Source: Pestalotiopsis fici W106-1
Taxonomy: Eukaryota > Ascomycota > Sordariomycetes > Amphisphaeriales > Sporocadaceae
Direction: 5' to 3'
Length of the DNA stretch: 64,000 nucleotides
Assembly (NCBI RefSeq): GCF_000516985.1
Contig: NW_006917097.1
Span: 1,798,001 to 1,862,000, forward strand
The notes below the pieces were generated by a model. It saw only the letters and a program-made list of their open reading frames with translations. It had not been told where the DNA came from and made no database searches. Below, in pieces: positions 35,215-46,393 of this stretch. The position numbers and the translations under genes were made by a program. Each line of letters starts with the position of its first letter. Positions within the stretch are counted from its first letter, which is position 1.

Positions 35215-36140
35215 ATGCCGCCGGTTCGAAGTCGAGCAGCGTGTAACGGCTGCCGCCATAGAAAGCAAAAGGTGAGTCGTCTGAAGTTACGTGACATTTG
35301 AACTGTTCGCTGAGATGATTGCGTCGGGTAGTGTGATGAAGAAAAGTAGGCACCCATCTCCGACTGCCATGACGACCTCGGCTGATTGTTCTGAAGACCA
35401 GTTTGTTCCAGGTGCCGGAGGCTGGGAAGATCATGTGTGTGGCCTGTTGCACAAAAGCGGTATGATATCCTAAGAAAATCCATATCAGAACCGAATGCTG
35501 ATTGTAAATCTCCAGTGGACCGATCAAGGGATATACAGAAGCTCTCGAGCATAGATTGGAGGTTACCGAGAATGCTCTGCTGCGAATTCTGTCTGTGGTT
35601 GATCCAACTATCCTTCATACTGCTTTCGCCTCCAACGATGGGCAAGGCCCAGTAAGGGATGCTTTGGTCACGACCACGGCTGTCAAGGAGACCCCCCATA
35701 TTCGATCTTCCGAGGACAAGTCTGCACTGATGGCACATTGGGAGGAATTCGCCTTGGAAAATTCCGATGATATCTTGGCGTGGTCAAACGCTGTTCATGA
35801 TGCACGTGGACATACTTCTCCAGATGATATCGATGGAACAGACGAGGACACCGCATCTGTTCCTATTGCTCAAGCGGATGGATATCCAGAGTATCTGCCG
35901 CAAGTTGCCGCAGGTGATGACACAGGTCTAATGTCGGCAAACAGGTACCCAAACACCCAACAAACAACGACTTCCAGTATACCAGGATCTTCGGCACCTG
36001 CATTGGGTCCAAACTTTGTGACATATTCTGGCCATATTCAGCAACGTCAACAAGAGCCAGATGATGGCCAACATTCTGCCAACAATGACGAGCAGATCAA
36101 CGCCGTCTCACAAGATTTTCGCCAGCAATATCTTTGGTAA
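35215..36140 (+). CDS. Small Zn2Cys6-type transcription factor with atypical zinc cluster
   Basis: Exon 1 (35215-35271) reads MPPVRSRAACNGCRHRKQK, the first half of a fungal Zn2Cys6 DNA-binding domain. A probable mini-exon after the TAG at about 35331 adds CDEEK. Exon 3 (35412-35459) reads CRRLGRSCVWPVAQK, the second half. Exon 4 (35516-36140) opens with RGPIKGYTEALEHRLE, the usual linker and coiled coil, then NALLRILSVVDPTIL, a low-complexity Gln/Ser-rich region and QQYLW. As spliced, only five cysteines are seen (C2C6C4C6C): the expected P-x-C-x2 part before CRRLG is missing. Either I missed a splice site, the sequence has a small deletion, or the domain is degenerate. There is no fungal_trans domain. 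Its end lies 41 bases from the end of the next regulator on the other strand. Confidence 0.65.
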
Positions 36141-36180
36141 CATGACGAAGCAAATATGATGAGCGCGATAGCGACATATG

Positions 36181-38484
36181 TCAAATGCCGCTGAAGTCGT
36201 AATTGTAGCTATTCCACTAAAACATGGGTCAGCAATCGTTCCTTGAGTCAAGTCGCCGTGCCAGTATATAGTGCGATTTCTGACCTGGGGCAATAATAAC
36301 ACCACAGCCTCTAATGCGCGTTTTCTATCTTGTCTAAAGAAGATACAATACTTACTGTCATATCGGTAAGCAGTGGCGCATTACTGAAATCAAATTCTCC
36401 CAATCCTTCACCATCGCCCTGCTGAAACCCGAGGTGTAAGGCATCAAACCCAAAATCTGGGCCATTGTATTGAAGAACGGGCGTCCATGTGGGCCATGCG
36501 GGAATATCTTCTGACAGAGGTTGATTCAGATTCTCTGCAGGTACTCGCGTGCTCGTGGCTGACTTGGAGGCATCTTCTATCCTCTTTCTCTTCGTTGCGC
36601 GAGGTTCCTCGGTCTCGCCAGCGGCTGCCGCATCGGTATTGAGACTTTGTCGGTCATCACCGTTTTCGGCTTGCTCAGTTGTGGTGGTCTGGCTAGTGAT
36701 GGATGGTGTATGCAAGCGGCTTAGAAGTGCCTTGAGAGCATGCTGGCAACTTCTAGCATTGGTCCAACGGGGGCTCATGGACCGGAGTGCCACAAGGCAT
36801 TTATTGATTTCACTTTTGGCGATCACATCAGATTAGCATTCTCGTCTGTACAATATCAGAAGCATGTTGAATGCGCTTACATGTCTGCTTTTGAAAGAGG
36901 GTACATATCTAGCATTGTAGCGAAAGCGAGGACCAGTCCTGCCATCCAGGTTGCAGAGAGTATGGCTGGACAGCTGGTTAAGAATGGATCCTGAGAGATG
37001 AGCCTGAGCTTTGAAACCACTCCACGACTTGCCCCAATGGCTCTTTGCAGGCTCGAGCGAAAGTCCATGGTGTCCTGCTTCAGTGAGAGAAATGGACGAT
37101 TGATGAGAATTAGTAAATGGTGATAAGAAATTGTGAAAAAGGCAACAAAAGGCCCATGTGATCCGTTTTCTTTCCCATCAAGAATATCGTCATCCTGAAA
37201 CTCAACTGGAAGTCCGTTCCACCATGATTGAATCCTGCATGTCAAGTCTGTAATTTTTTCCAAGGTGGCAGAGCGCGTATGTAGGGATTTATGGAAAAGT
37301 TCCAGAGCTTCAGCTACAAGCTGAGAATATGTAACAAAATGTCCTTGAACGCGGAATGCCGGTGTTTGGGATGCAGGAGGGTCATTGCCGCCATGGCCGA
37401 TTGAGCCAGTGCTGATTGTACTGGGCATTTGTTGCAGTGTTTGTGGAACCAATTGATTGTCTTCAGTGCTCCTAGGCGTGGAGCGACTGCGAGGCAAGTG
37501 ACTCCGGGTATCTTCGACAGAAGAATGTGCAGGGTTTCCAGAACCAAGTCTCAACGTAACGGGTTTGTGTAGCTCTTCGGCACCAGGTATACACACATCA
37601 ATGTCCGAGTCTTGAAGTCCGAGAGGATAACCGAGTGACTGGGATAGATACCTGTCCATGGTATATACCGACCACAGGATTCGTTTGCGCATTTCGCACA
37701 TCTCGCGTGTCAACTGGATATATCGAAATGGGCAACGATGAAGGCCGCTATGGTAAACGAGACGAACCAGGAGGCCATGGACTGTAGACGCCGGCCTCAA
37801 TGACATGATCGAGATAAGGTAGAGCTCTACAGCGATCAAGGCTTGAAAGGAAGCAACGTCATGGCGAGCCGATAATGTTCCCACAATGTCTGTCAGAACC
37901 GACGGAGATCGAATTTGAGAAGCCTCTGGCAATTTGTGAGGATGCGCCGATGCAGCTATATTAAAGATGCATTGGTAGGTGACAGCTCGACACAGCTTGT
38001 CATGGTAGGCTTGAGAATGATCTTCCGGGTTCGAGCTTTCGCTATGATAAATAGACTCGAGACTGTCGAAGAAGGTGGGACCATGAAGAAAAGGGTAAAA
38101 CGGATGCCAGTATTGAAAATAGTGCTTCATAAGATTCTTTGCCACCTTTTCACATGGAGGCTCGCCAAGTCCTGGTAGGTCAATGCCATAGGCATTTGAA
38201 TGTGCCTGCCCGCTGAGATCGTTGATAGGAGGTCTTGGCGTGGCTGTTGGCTGTTCGGGCTCTGCTGTGCCAACGTACTCGTGGACGGACGGTGTCCCGG
38301 CTGGCTCTGGCGCCTCAATGCCCCCTTGAGGCGCAGCTCGCCGGTGCCTCGCGAATGTATGAAAGACAGTATTCACAAAGAAGACGCCGCTGGAGCTGCC
38401 GATGAATTCACTCTTTTGTGGGTTGAAGGCATCAAATGAGCCGATCTCAATTGGCGGAATCGAAGAACTCTCAACAGTAGGCAT
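36181..38484 (-). CDS. Fungal_trans-domain regulator without visible zinc cluster
   Basis: Exons 38484 to about 36889, about 36804 to about 36350 and 36216-36181 join; the last reads WNSYNYDFSGI and stop. The middle holds the fungal-specific transcription factor domain: KHYFQYWHPFYPFLHGPTFF, YQCIFNIAASAH, a helical ALIAVELYLISIMSLRPAS, LVYHSGLHRCP, MRKRILWSVYTMDRYLS with LGYPLGLQDSDIDV, and VTYSQLVAEALEL. A nuclear-localisation-like KRKR sits near 36590. No Zn2Cys6 motif precedes the domain. Upstream (about 38590-38640) the minus strand reads LRRKNRRAQ followed by a GTGAGT donor, which resembles a bZIP basic region. It could splice to codon S7 (about 38465), but has no clear start. I therefore start at the ATG at 38484. 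It may control the neighbouring genes, including those of the right part. Confidence 0.78.
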
Positions 38485-39654
38485 GGTGATGGCCAAGACT
38501 TTCAAAAAGTCAGTCAGTACAATTCCATTGAGCAGAGTGTGCCAATCGGCATGCAACTCATGGACGGAGGCATTAATTCTACTCACATCTGAGCGCGTCG
38601 ATTTTTCCGTCTCAGGTCAACGGCTACCCATGGCGCTCTTTCGAGGGATTTTGGTCTGAGGGGCCGCGTGGGCGAAACTCGCCGTCTAGAGTCACCTAAC
38701 TGGGCGCTATATCTGGTGTCCCAAAAGCTGCTTCAGGGCACTAAAAAGATTGTGTGGGCTGCGGCGCCGCTAGCGTTGCCAGCGTGTCTCATGACGTTTC
38801 GCCTGTTGAGCTCGCCTAGTCCCCCACTGGCGGTCAGAAACGAGGCAGCATAATTCGGACACTGCTGTAGAGAATAATGTTTATAAGACGACAGAAGAAT
38901 ATAAATTCAATGCTCATGGAGCAAGTCATGTATTTTCTTTGTGAGAGACTATTTCTGCCCCTTTTACATTTCTCGCTACAGCCACTTAAACACAGGTACT
39001 AGATATTACATGATTGTCTGTATTCTGCACAAGATGGCAATTACAGTGGACGGGCGCCGCCCAGTCTCTCCCCGGTTGTTTGCTATTTACATCAACAATC
39101 AACCTTGACGTTTGCTTTCCACGCCATGCGTAACCACTTTTCTTCACCGACTTATAGAAATGGTAGATGAAAATGTGACTATTCCAACGCTAAGGTACTG
39201 CAGAAAGCTTGGAGTGTGTATGAAGCTCAGTGATCCTGCCAACGAAGACTCAAGATAGCAGGATGATTGAGCAGAAAGCTTGTAGGTGACCTTCATTGAT
39301 GGCTTGTGACTCTTTTATTAACAACCTTCGATCATAGGACCTTTCAAAGTATACCAAGTATCAATGCATATATCGGCTTTTCTTGCACGACAATATTCAC
39401 ACCAAAATTCGTCAAGTCTGACAATGAAATTTGGTGGTTGGCAGTTTGGCTGAGATGCAGTAACTAGTCGAATGCTTTTGGCGCTAAGTTTCCCTGACCC
39501 TGACATGAGCATGTGACTTGCCGCGGTACCTGGATGGGAGGTAGTAATCAGGAGATTGGTGGCGCCATTAAATCATCCTATGGCTGTAACAAAATGTGAT
39601 TCTCGTCCTTTTTGACTTTCCAGTGCTCAAGTATCTTCATAAAAAAAGAAGAAA
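38485..39654. other. Intergenic, upstream of two divergent genes
   Basis: Contains the possible 5' exon of the regulator (basic segment at about 38590-38640) and, at its right end, the promoter of the flavoprotein gene. Otherwise nothing recognised; 38860-39010 is AT-rich. Confidence 0.4.
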
Positions 39655-41510
39655 ATGGCGTCTAATAGTGAACAAATGCAGCAGCAGAAGCCGGTCATCA
39701 TTGTAGGCGGCGGGCTAGCGGGTCTAGTCGCTGCCTTTGAGCTGTCGCAGCGCAACGTGCCCACGCTTATCGTCGACCAGGAAAATGAAAAGAGTCTGGG
39801 CGGCCAGGCATTTTGGTCGCTCGGCGGCATCTTCATGGTTGATTCCAGCCATCAGCGACGCATGGGCATCAAGGACTCGAGGGAGCTGGCGATGCGCGAC
39901 TGGTTCGGCACTGCGCGGTTCGACCGGGAGACGGAGGACTACTGGCCCCGCAAGTGGGCCGAGGCCTTCGTCAACTTTGCTACCGACGAGATGGAGGACT
40001 ATGTCAAGGCTCGGGGTATGGGGTTCTTACTTAATGTGGGATGGGCGGAGCGAGGGTAAGTCATTTTGATTGTAACATTCAATTTTTTGTTTGTCTACAC
40101 GGTCCGGTAATGTCTGTTTATATTTTTTTTCTTTTTCTTGTTCATTTTCTTCTTCTTCCCGCTCAAGCAGATTGCTGATGTCTCAAAAGCAATGGTCTGG
40201 CAGACGGCCACGGAAATAGCGTACCTCGCTTCCACCTAACCTGGGGCACTGGACCAGAGGTTGTGAGGGTTTTCCGCGAGCCTGTCCTCGAGGCTGCGAA
40301 AAAGGGAATCGTCGATTTCAAATACCGCCATAGGGTTGACGAACTCATAGTCGACAGCACCGGCCGGGCAGTTGGCGTCAAGGGCCGAATCCTGGAACCC
40401 GACGAATCCGAGAGAGGCGTCAAGACATCGCGCACTGAAGTGGGCGACTTCCATTTTGAGGGATCTGCCGTGGTCATCTCTTCTGGTGGAATTGGCGGCA
40501 ACATTGAAGCTGTGAAAGCAGCATGGCCCGTCGAACGTTTGGGCGCACCTCCAAAGAAGTTTGTCATTGGCGTGCCGGCTCACGTGGATGGCCGGATGAT
40601 AGGCATTACAGAAAAGGCTGGTGCCCATGTGATCAACCGAGACCGCATGTGGCATTATACTGAAGGTCTCAGCAACTGGGACCCAATATGGCCACTTCAC
40701 GGCATTCGAGTACTGCCAGCGCCATCGTCGCTGTGGCTGGACGCCACAGGCAAGCGTCTTCCTCCATTCCTCTTTCCAGGCACCGACACCCTCGCCACTC
40801 TTCAATACATTGGCAAGACAGGTTATGACTATACCTGGTTCATTCTGGATCAGACCATTATTGCGCGCGAGTTTGCATTGTCAGGATCGGAGCAGAACCC
40901 GGATCTCACCAACAAGAGCATCTGGCAATTCATCACCGGACGCATTTTCGGAAGCAAAGGCACAGTTCCGGTCCAGAATTTCCAGAAACATGGCGAAGAC
41001 TTTGTGGTTCGAGACAACCTCAAAGATTTGGTCGAAGGCATGAATGCGCTAGCTCAGAAGTCTGACGGCCCTGTGCTCGACTATGAGCAGATAAAGGAGG
41101 TTGTCGACGCGCGCGACAGCCAGATGGACAATAGCTACTCTAAGGATGCGCAAGCCATGCTCATCCACAATGCGCGAAACTACTGGCCAGATGCTCGAGG
41201 TCGTGTTGCACCACCTCATCGCATCCTCGATCCAAAGCATGGACCCTTGATCGCGGTGCGCATGAACATCCTGACTCGCAAATCCTTGGGTGGCTTGGAG
41301 ACAAACCTGAAGAGCAATGTCATGAAGTCGACAGGCGAACCATTTCCGGGACTTTTTGCCGCCGGTGAAGCTGCGGGCTTTGGCGGCGGTGGCGTTCATG
41401 GCTACAGCTCTCTTGAAGGCACGTTTTTGGGCGGCTGCATCTTCTCCGGCCGGGCAGCTGGGCGCGCAATTGCTGAGGAACTCCTGGGAGGAGAGATATC
41501 CAAGCCTTGA
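39655..41510 (+). CDS. FAD-dependent dehydrogenase, 3-ketosteroid-dehydrogenase-like
   Basis: Exons 39655-40055 and 40190-41510 give 573 residues. The N-terminus VIIVGGGLAGLVAAFELSQR is a dinucleotide-binding fold followed by an acidic VDQENEKSLGGQAFWSLGG, which holds FAD. Across the splice the text reads AERGNGLADGHGNSVPRFHL. Later blocks are ISSGGIGGN, a long substrate domain with MWHYTEGLSNWDPIW, and the C-terminal flavin cap NVMKSTGEPFPGLFAAGEAA with GGGVHGYSSLEGTFLGGC. This is the fumarate-reductase/KstD-like family. Members 1,2-dehydrogenate ketosteroids or reduce related enones, but this branch is often only called FAD-binding dehydrogenase, so the substrate is open. The intron carries a long T/C-rich tract. 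It lies 19.6 kb from the sterol reductases. Confidence 0.83.
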
Positions 41511-42049
41511 GAAGGGTGGCTGCCCCTGCAGAGCATTAGATCCTAGGCCATCGAAGAGCCCATAGTGTGCGACTAGTAATATTCACTGTACCATGATTGG
41601 TATTATAATGAAAATGAATGCCGGATGCTATGATACCATGATCGGAGCTCATGACGTTTTGGGTCAGGTCAGCTGTGATTGGGCATTGGCCCATGGCGTG
41701 CTATCAGATAGTCTGTGATAGATATGGGTTTGTCCAATTATACTTTCAAACGGCCAGGTGCTTTTCAATGGAGGTTGCCAGTGTGCTTTTGATGTATAAT
41801 ACATCTTGGCCTATACCGGTGTTTGTCCTATGAATGATGGTCCTTAATCTGACGCAAGATGAGGGGAATTTTGCCTAATCACGATATTATTCATTCTTTT
41901 GGAAGATGCGCCAAGCTACCATCAGAATATGAAATGATGCATATAATAGATGTTGGTCTTTGATTGTCCAGAGTCTAAGCAAATCTTGCATCTTTCATCG
42001 AGCATCACAGAAAGAACTCCTGTACACACGACAAAAGGAAGAATTCAGC
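41511..42049. other. Intergenic
   Basis: Between two genes on the plus strand; AT-rich in the second half. It should hold the dioxygenase promoter. No gene seen. Confidence 0.4.
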
Positions 42050-43507
42050 ATGGCTCCTCCATCTGCAGAAGTTGATTTGCATTCTGAATCTTCCCCTGCC
42101 ATTTTGCTCAAGAAGACCTCCAACTCTTCGCGCTTGGCTGGGCCACTGACATATTCCGGGAGTCTCGACTCTTATGAACACTTTGATGTCACATCGGTCA
42201 TTGGCAGAGAGTTTCCAGGCCTGCAACTCATTGATATCCTGGGTGATGACAACAAAATCCGCGATTTGGCAATTCTAGGTAAATTCTACCCGTCCCACTT
42301 GTGAAAGTGTTTCTGACCTGCATACAGTGTCTCAACGTGGCGTTGTATTCTTTCGTGACCAGCAGATCGGCATCGATGATCAAAAGATCCTTGGTCAGAA
42401 ACTTGGCGAGTTGACCGGGAAGCCGCTCACATCCGGCCTCCACAGACATGCGCTGTCCAACAGCAAGCGAGGCATCGCTGTTGACGAAAACGGGAAACTC
42501 GACGATGAGGTATCAGTAATTTCGTCCGAGCAGAATCGCAAATTCTACAACGACCGATACACGGCAAAGTCCAAAAAGTTGGGAAGTCTGGGCTGGCATG
42601 CCGAGTAAGTTTTTAAATGGCCAGGGACCTACAATCAAAGAGAACAAAATTTCTGATATGACGAATAGCATCACGTTTGAACGTATACCTTCTGATTATG
42701 CCATCCTCAAGATTGTGCAGACGCCCGAGGATGCAGGCGGTGACACGCTGTGGGCTTCGGGCTACGAGGCCTACGATCGGCTGTCCCCGGCGTTCCAGAG
42801 GCTCGCGGAAAGCATAACGGCAACCCATTACCAGCCAGCTTTCAATGAGGTCAAGGAAAAGTTTGGTGAAGATCTGATTGACGAGTTCCGTGGGGCACCT
42901 GAGAATACCGGGCTCGACTTTCAAGCGGAGCAGTAAGTCTACCACTTTGAGGAGTGTACAATCAAGGCGGCCCGAGCTGAACAATACAAGCCCCGTCATT
43001 CGGACTAATCCAGTCACTGGCTGGAAGAGTCTCTTTGGCGCGGGTCACCAGGTACATGCCGGTTGGTACAACGGCGTGACGGAGCGAGAGAGTGAAATCT
43101 TGAAGGATTACTGTGAGTCGGCATAATTTCGTTTTGTGCATGTTTATTCGTACACGGTAATGCTAACTACAATATGCGTCTTAGTCAATCAGATAATCTT
43201 TGAAAACCATGATCTCCAGGTTCGCTTCCGCTGGAACAAGAATGACCTCGCCATATGGGATAAGTAAGCATCAATCCAGCGCCTTTCAAATTCTATTCCT
43301 TCTAACATGTATGCAGTCGATCCGTTTTCCACACAGCCACAAAGTAAGTTGGCTTCGTGAGCGCAAACTCGCCATGGGCTAACATCTCTGTCTAGTGATT
43401 ATAGCGGGAAGCGCCGGGGAAATCGAGTTGTGTCGCTTGGAGAGAAGCCGTACTTTGATCCTAACTCGGTTTCGCGCCGGGAGGCTCTCGAGAAGAACGG
43501 CTCATAA
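42050..43507 (+). CDS. TauD-family Fe(II)/2-oxoglutarate dioxygenase
   Basis: Six or seven exons. Exon 1 (from 42050) ends DLAILG; exon 2 starts VSQRGVVFFRDQQIGIDDQK. The first iron-binding motif is rebuilt by splicing: exon 2 ends GWHA plus GA, and the next exon starts C ATC ACG, giving HAD in GWHADITFER. Later exons hold TPEDAGGDTLWASGYEAYD, HYQPAFNEVKEKFGEDLIDE, NPVTGWKSLFGAGHQVHAGW, FENHDLQVRFRWNKNDLAIW, and the distal histidine with arginine in SVFHTATNDYSGKRRGNRVV. These are standard for taurine/2,4-D-type dioxygenases, which use 2-oxoglutarate to release sulfite from sulfonates or to hydroxylate small acids. The substrate is unknown. It is cytosolic by the lack of a signal peptide. The frame is intact across all introns. 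Confidence 0.86.
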
Positions 43508-43594
43508 GCGATTGAGACTTTTCGGAATTGGCTGTCGGATATGTTGTCTAAATATGCAAGGCTTGAAAAGCATAGTAGAAAGAATTGTGATATC

Positions 43595-43996
43595 TCAGAA
43601 CGACAACAGCACGCTTGTTGCCACAGCAAGTAAAAGTCCGAGTCCCATGATCCGCCCACCGACTGCGCTTGCTGCGCTCGGCGTCGTAGTCGACGGAGTC
43701 ACAGGTGATGAAACGGTCGTCTTTGTCGCGTCCGAAAGCGATGCAGTGCTCGTAATTACGTCTCCGTTGGAGTTGGTGACGGTCAGCACCACAATACTGC
43801 TCGTAGAGGATGTTGTGTCGTTAGACCGCCCGGTGCCGTGCTGATGAGCCTCTGACGTGGTGAATAAGGTGCCGGTCTCCGCGACAGTCGTGCTGGTGAG
43901 CGTGGGGAGCTCATGCTCGTTCGATGTTACTCTGAACCCCGGGCAAGCTGCCAAGGTGGTGCTTGGCAACACACAGTCTACATGTGTTTGACTCAC
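43595..43996 (-). CDS. Ser/Thr-rich cell-surface protein, 5' end unresolved
   Basis: A small open frame of up to 133 residues. It is rich in Ser and Thr (TSTTVAETGTLF, NDTTSSTSSIVVLTVT, VSSPVTPSTTTPSAA) and ends in a small-residue site followed by a hydrophobic tail (GLGLLLAVATSVLLSF), the pattern of a GPI anchor signal. Near its start it has two cysteines (DCVLPSTTLAAC). No signal peptide is visible at the first ATG. A GPI protein needs one, so an upstream exon probably exists in 44000-44200, but I could not define it. It is convergent with the dioxygenase gene, 87 bases away. Likely a cell-wall or plasma-membrane glycoprotein of unknown role. Confidence 0.55.
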   Translation of the reverse strand: MSQTHVDCVLPSTTLAACPGFRVTSNEHELPTLTSTTVAETGTLFTTSEAHQHGTGRSNDTTSSTSSIVVLTVTNSNGDVITSTASLSDATKTTVSSPVTPSTTTPSAASAVGGRIMGLGLLLAVATSVLLSF

Positions 43997-45220
43997 TGAG
44001 AGGTGTTAGCAGAAGTGCACCTCGAAATTGTATGAATTTGGGAATATGCATTGGTGTTAAAAGAGCTTACTTGTATTATATGACTTTGCGAGGTTCCCGG
44101 CTCAAGGACTTTTAGTTTTAGGATGTCAGCCAAGAAATGGATTCTGGATGGCGTGTAGCAGCGTTGTTATATTTTCCAAGCTTTTCTAGCTCTTCATTAC
44201 GAGAGTGACGTTTACTTTATAAAGTGGAAACATGCTCCTGTCAGAGTCAGGTTATATTCGCTGGCCACGAGAGACGGCGCATTCCTTCGTCTTGTAGCAT
44301 GATCTGATGCACATGGGGCTATGTCTGGCCGATGGATGCGGCTCAGCGACACAGTGGGCGCTTAAAGATCATTGGCATGACTGCGCCAAGAGCAATAGAA
44401 TAAGAGCTATTGTCAGACGGTAATAAATTCCTTGGCCCTGTAGGGGCTTTTTGTTCCCCGTCGATCGATCTGACATCCTGGGGTTGCCGAATGTTGCCTG
44501 GTAAGGCTTTCAATGCACTTTGGCGAGATTCTCTTCGTGTTTTCTCCACCATTCTTGGCACAGCTGTGCCGCAGCATCCGTATGACTCTGGTGAGACGCA
44601 CAACTTCGATAATGGAGGAGCATGGCGCGGTTACATAATTGGTTGTGCCTCTTGCAAATACAATGAATACAAGTCCAAGATATTATGTGCAAAGTTGATC
44701 CGGCTCGTGCCTGACTCGGCTCGTCCCATGGCATAATATGCCGCATAGCGATTTGAACGAGATGACACCAACATGATTATTGCACAGTCTTTGACCATGG
44801 CTCATCTGGTGGATGATACTCAGCACACATATAAGGTCATGACGAGAGTGAAGCGTTGATGGCTTGAACCGCATTCGTCATTTTGACATTTGGGCGGGTT
44901 TCGTCTCAAAACCCAAAAGCCACCTTCTGGCTCGAATGGACGTGAATGCGGCTTACTACATTACTACTAGCCATGAAGTGCAATACAGCCGTGTTTAAAT
45001 ATGGAACTATTTATCAGGGGAAAAAAAAAAAGTCCTTATGTTACAGGCGATGATCATTCTGCAACCAAGTTGGATATTCACGTAGCTGATTGATCACAAG
45101 GCGTTGAGAAAGATCGAGTACCAAATTTGTAGCTCTACCCCAATTGATGTATCAATGATTGTGTATTACGGGTTAAATTCTATTTGCAAGCTCGCTTTCC
45201 GTCAATCCTCTATGTATGGT
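43997..45220. other. Intergenic
   Basis: Upstream of the surface-protein gene and downstream of the monooxygenase. Overlapping short frames at 44343-44874 carry no recognisable domain. A run of A residues lies near 45020-45030. Confidence 0.35.
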
Positions 45221-46393
45221 TTACACAGTTGCACTGTTTTCATCAATATGAACCTTGAAATGCGTTGTCGCTAGGCCATAACTCTTGGCTACAGCCGCAC
45301 TGGCGTAGACTCTCATCCCCTTTTCATAAGCCGCCGTGACGCCCTCTGCGTAGCCACCTGCCTCGCGCAGAAGCCGTCCGAGGAGAGCCGAGTCTTGTAC
45401 AGCTGTGTTGGCTCCTATGCCGCCAGCCGGGGTCATGGAGTGTGCCGCATCGCCAATGACCGTGACACGAGGCTCGTTGGGCCATTCAGGTACACCTGTG
45501 GGCGTCGAGCAAGTGATCTTCCAAAACGCGGCCTCGGACTCGTTCATCTGGTCAAATAGAGGCTTGAAGCGTGCATCCCAGTCCCGCGTGAGGTTCTTGG
45601 CTAGATCGGCTGCTGTCTTGCCCACAATGGCGTAGTCATCGTTCGGTGCCTTTATGCTACCGGGAGGCCCGGCCATTGTCCAGCCAAACTCGACATGCGA
45701 CTTGTCCATGTCATTGGGGCGGACGTTGGTGATGATTGACACGGTGCCTTCCGAGCGGCTGCTGTCGGTGATGCGAAAGACGCCCTCGCCGAGATCTTTA
45801 AAGGCAGCGGTCGGGGCTTGCCCGTGGATACCTCTAGCACCAGTGTCGTACACCTTGAGCCGACCGCCAGAGACCTGCTTGGCCACGGTCGACTTGATAC
45901 CCTCACCGCCCACAAGGAGAGATCCTACGACGGATTTGGAGCCGTCGTTGAAAACCGCCCTTACTCCATCTTCTACCAATTCGTACGACTGGACGTGCTT
46001 GTTGAAATGTACCTGGTCTTCGACGCCCTCCATAAAGAGTCTCCTCATATCACCCCGCGCAATTCCTACGATCTTGCCATCGCGGGATCCTAGCGACTCG
46101 CCGCCGGTGGCTGACTCGGTCAACTCTCCCGTGATGGCATTGAACCCAGAGAATCCGCTGCCGCCCGTCTGTCCACAGTGGTCCCAGAACCGCTTCCAGG
46201 CAGCGGCATCGAGGACGGATTCGATAGCATCAAGTCCTTCGTTGGATAGACGGAGGCGGTAACCTTGACCGCGAAAATTCAGAGAAGCATCGCGCTCGAA
46301 AATTTGGAATGGAATCTTGGATCGTTTCAGTGATTGGGCCAGGAGCAGCGAGGCCAGCCCCGCACCGGAGATGATGACGGGCTTTTGCGCCAT
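45221..46393 (-). CDS. FAD-dependent monooxygenase (PHBH fold)
   Basis: A single exon of 390 residues. The N-terminus VIISGAGLASLLLAQSLKRS binds the ADP part of FAD, followed by an acidic end of strand two (FQIFERDAS) and RGQGYRLRLSNEGLDAIE. The second motif VGGEGIKSTVAKQV is the usual DG-type region but lacks the canonical aspartate (GGEG). The third, VTVIGDAAHSMTPAGGIGAN, binds the ribityl chain. This is the group A flavoprotein monooxygenase family, which hydroxylates aromatic or enol substrates with NAD(P)H and oxygen. Many members belong to secondary-metabolite pathways, but no synthase is near it. The lack of introns sets it apart from most neighbours. Confidence 0.87.
   Translation of the reverse strand: MAQKPVIISGAGLASLLLAQSLKRSKIPFQIFERDASLNFRGQGYRLRLSNEGLDAIESVLDAAAWKRFWDHCGQTGGSGFSGFNAITGELTESATGGESLGSRDGKIVGIARGDMRRLFMEGVEDQVHFNKHVQSYELVEDGVRAVFNDGSKSVVGSLLVGGEGIKSTVAKQVSGGRLKVYDTGARGIHGQAPTAAFKDLGEGVFRITDSSRSEGTVSIITNVRPNDMDKSHVEFGWTMAGPPGSIKAPNDDYAIVGKTAADLAKNLTRDWDARFKPLFDQMNESEAAFWKITCSTPTGVPEWPNEPRVTVIGDAAHSMTPAGGIGANTAVQDSALLGRLLREAGGYAEGVTAAYEKGMRVYASAAVAKSYGLATTHFKVHIDENSATV

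Noticed and set aside
42598..42670. Loss of the iron-binding aspartate in the TauD enzyme (HAE instead of HAD)
   Set aside because: The codon is split by an intron; joining GA with C gives Asp, so the HxD motif is normal.
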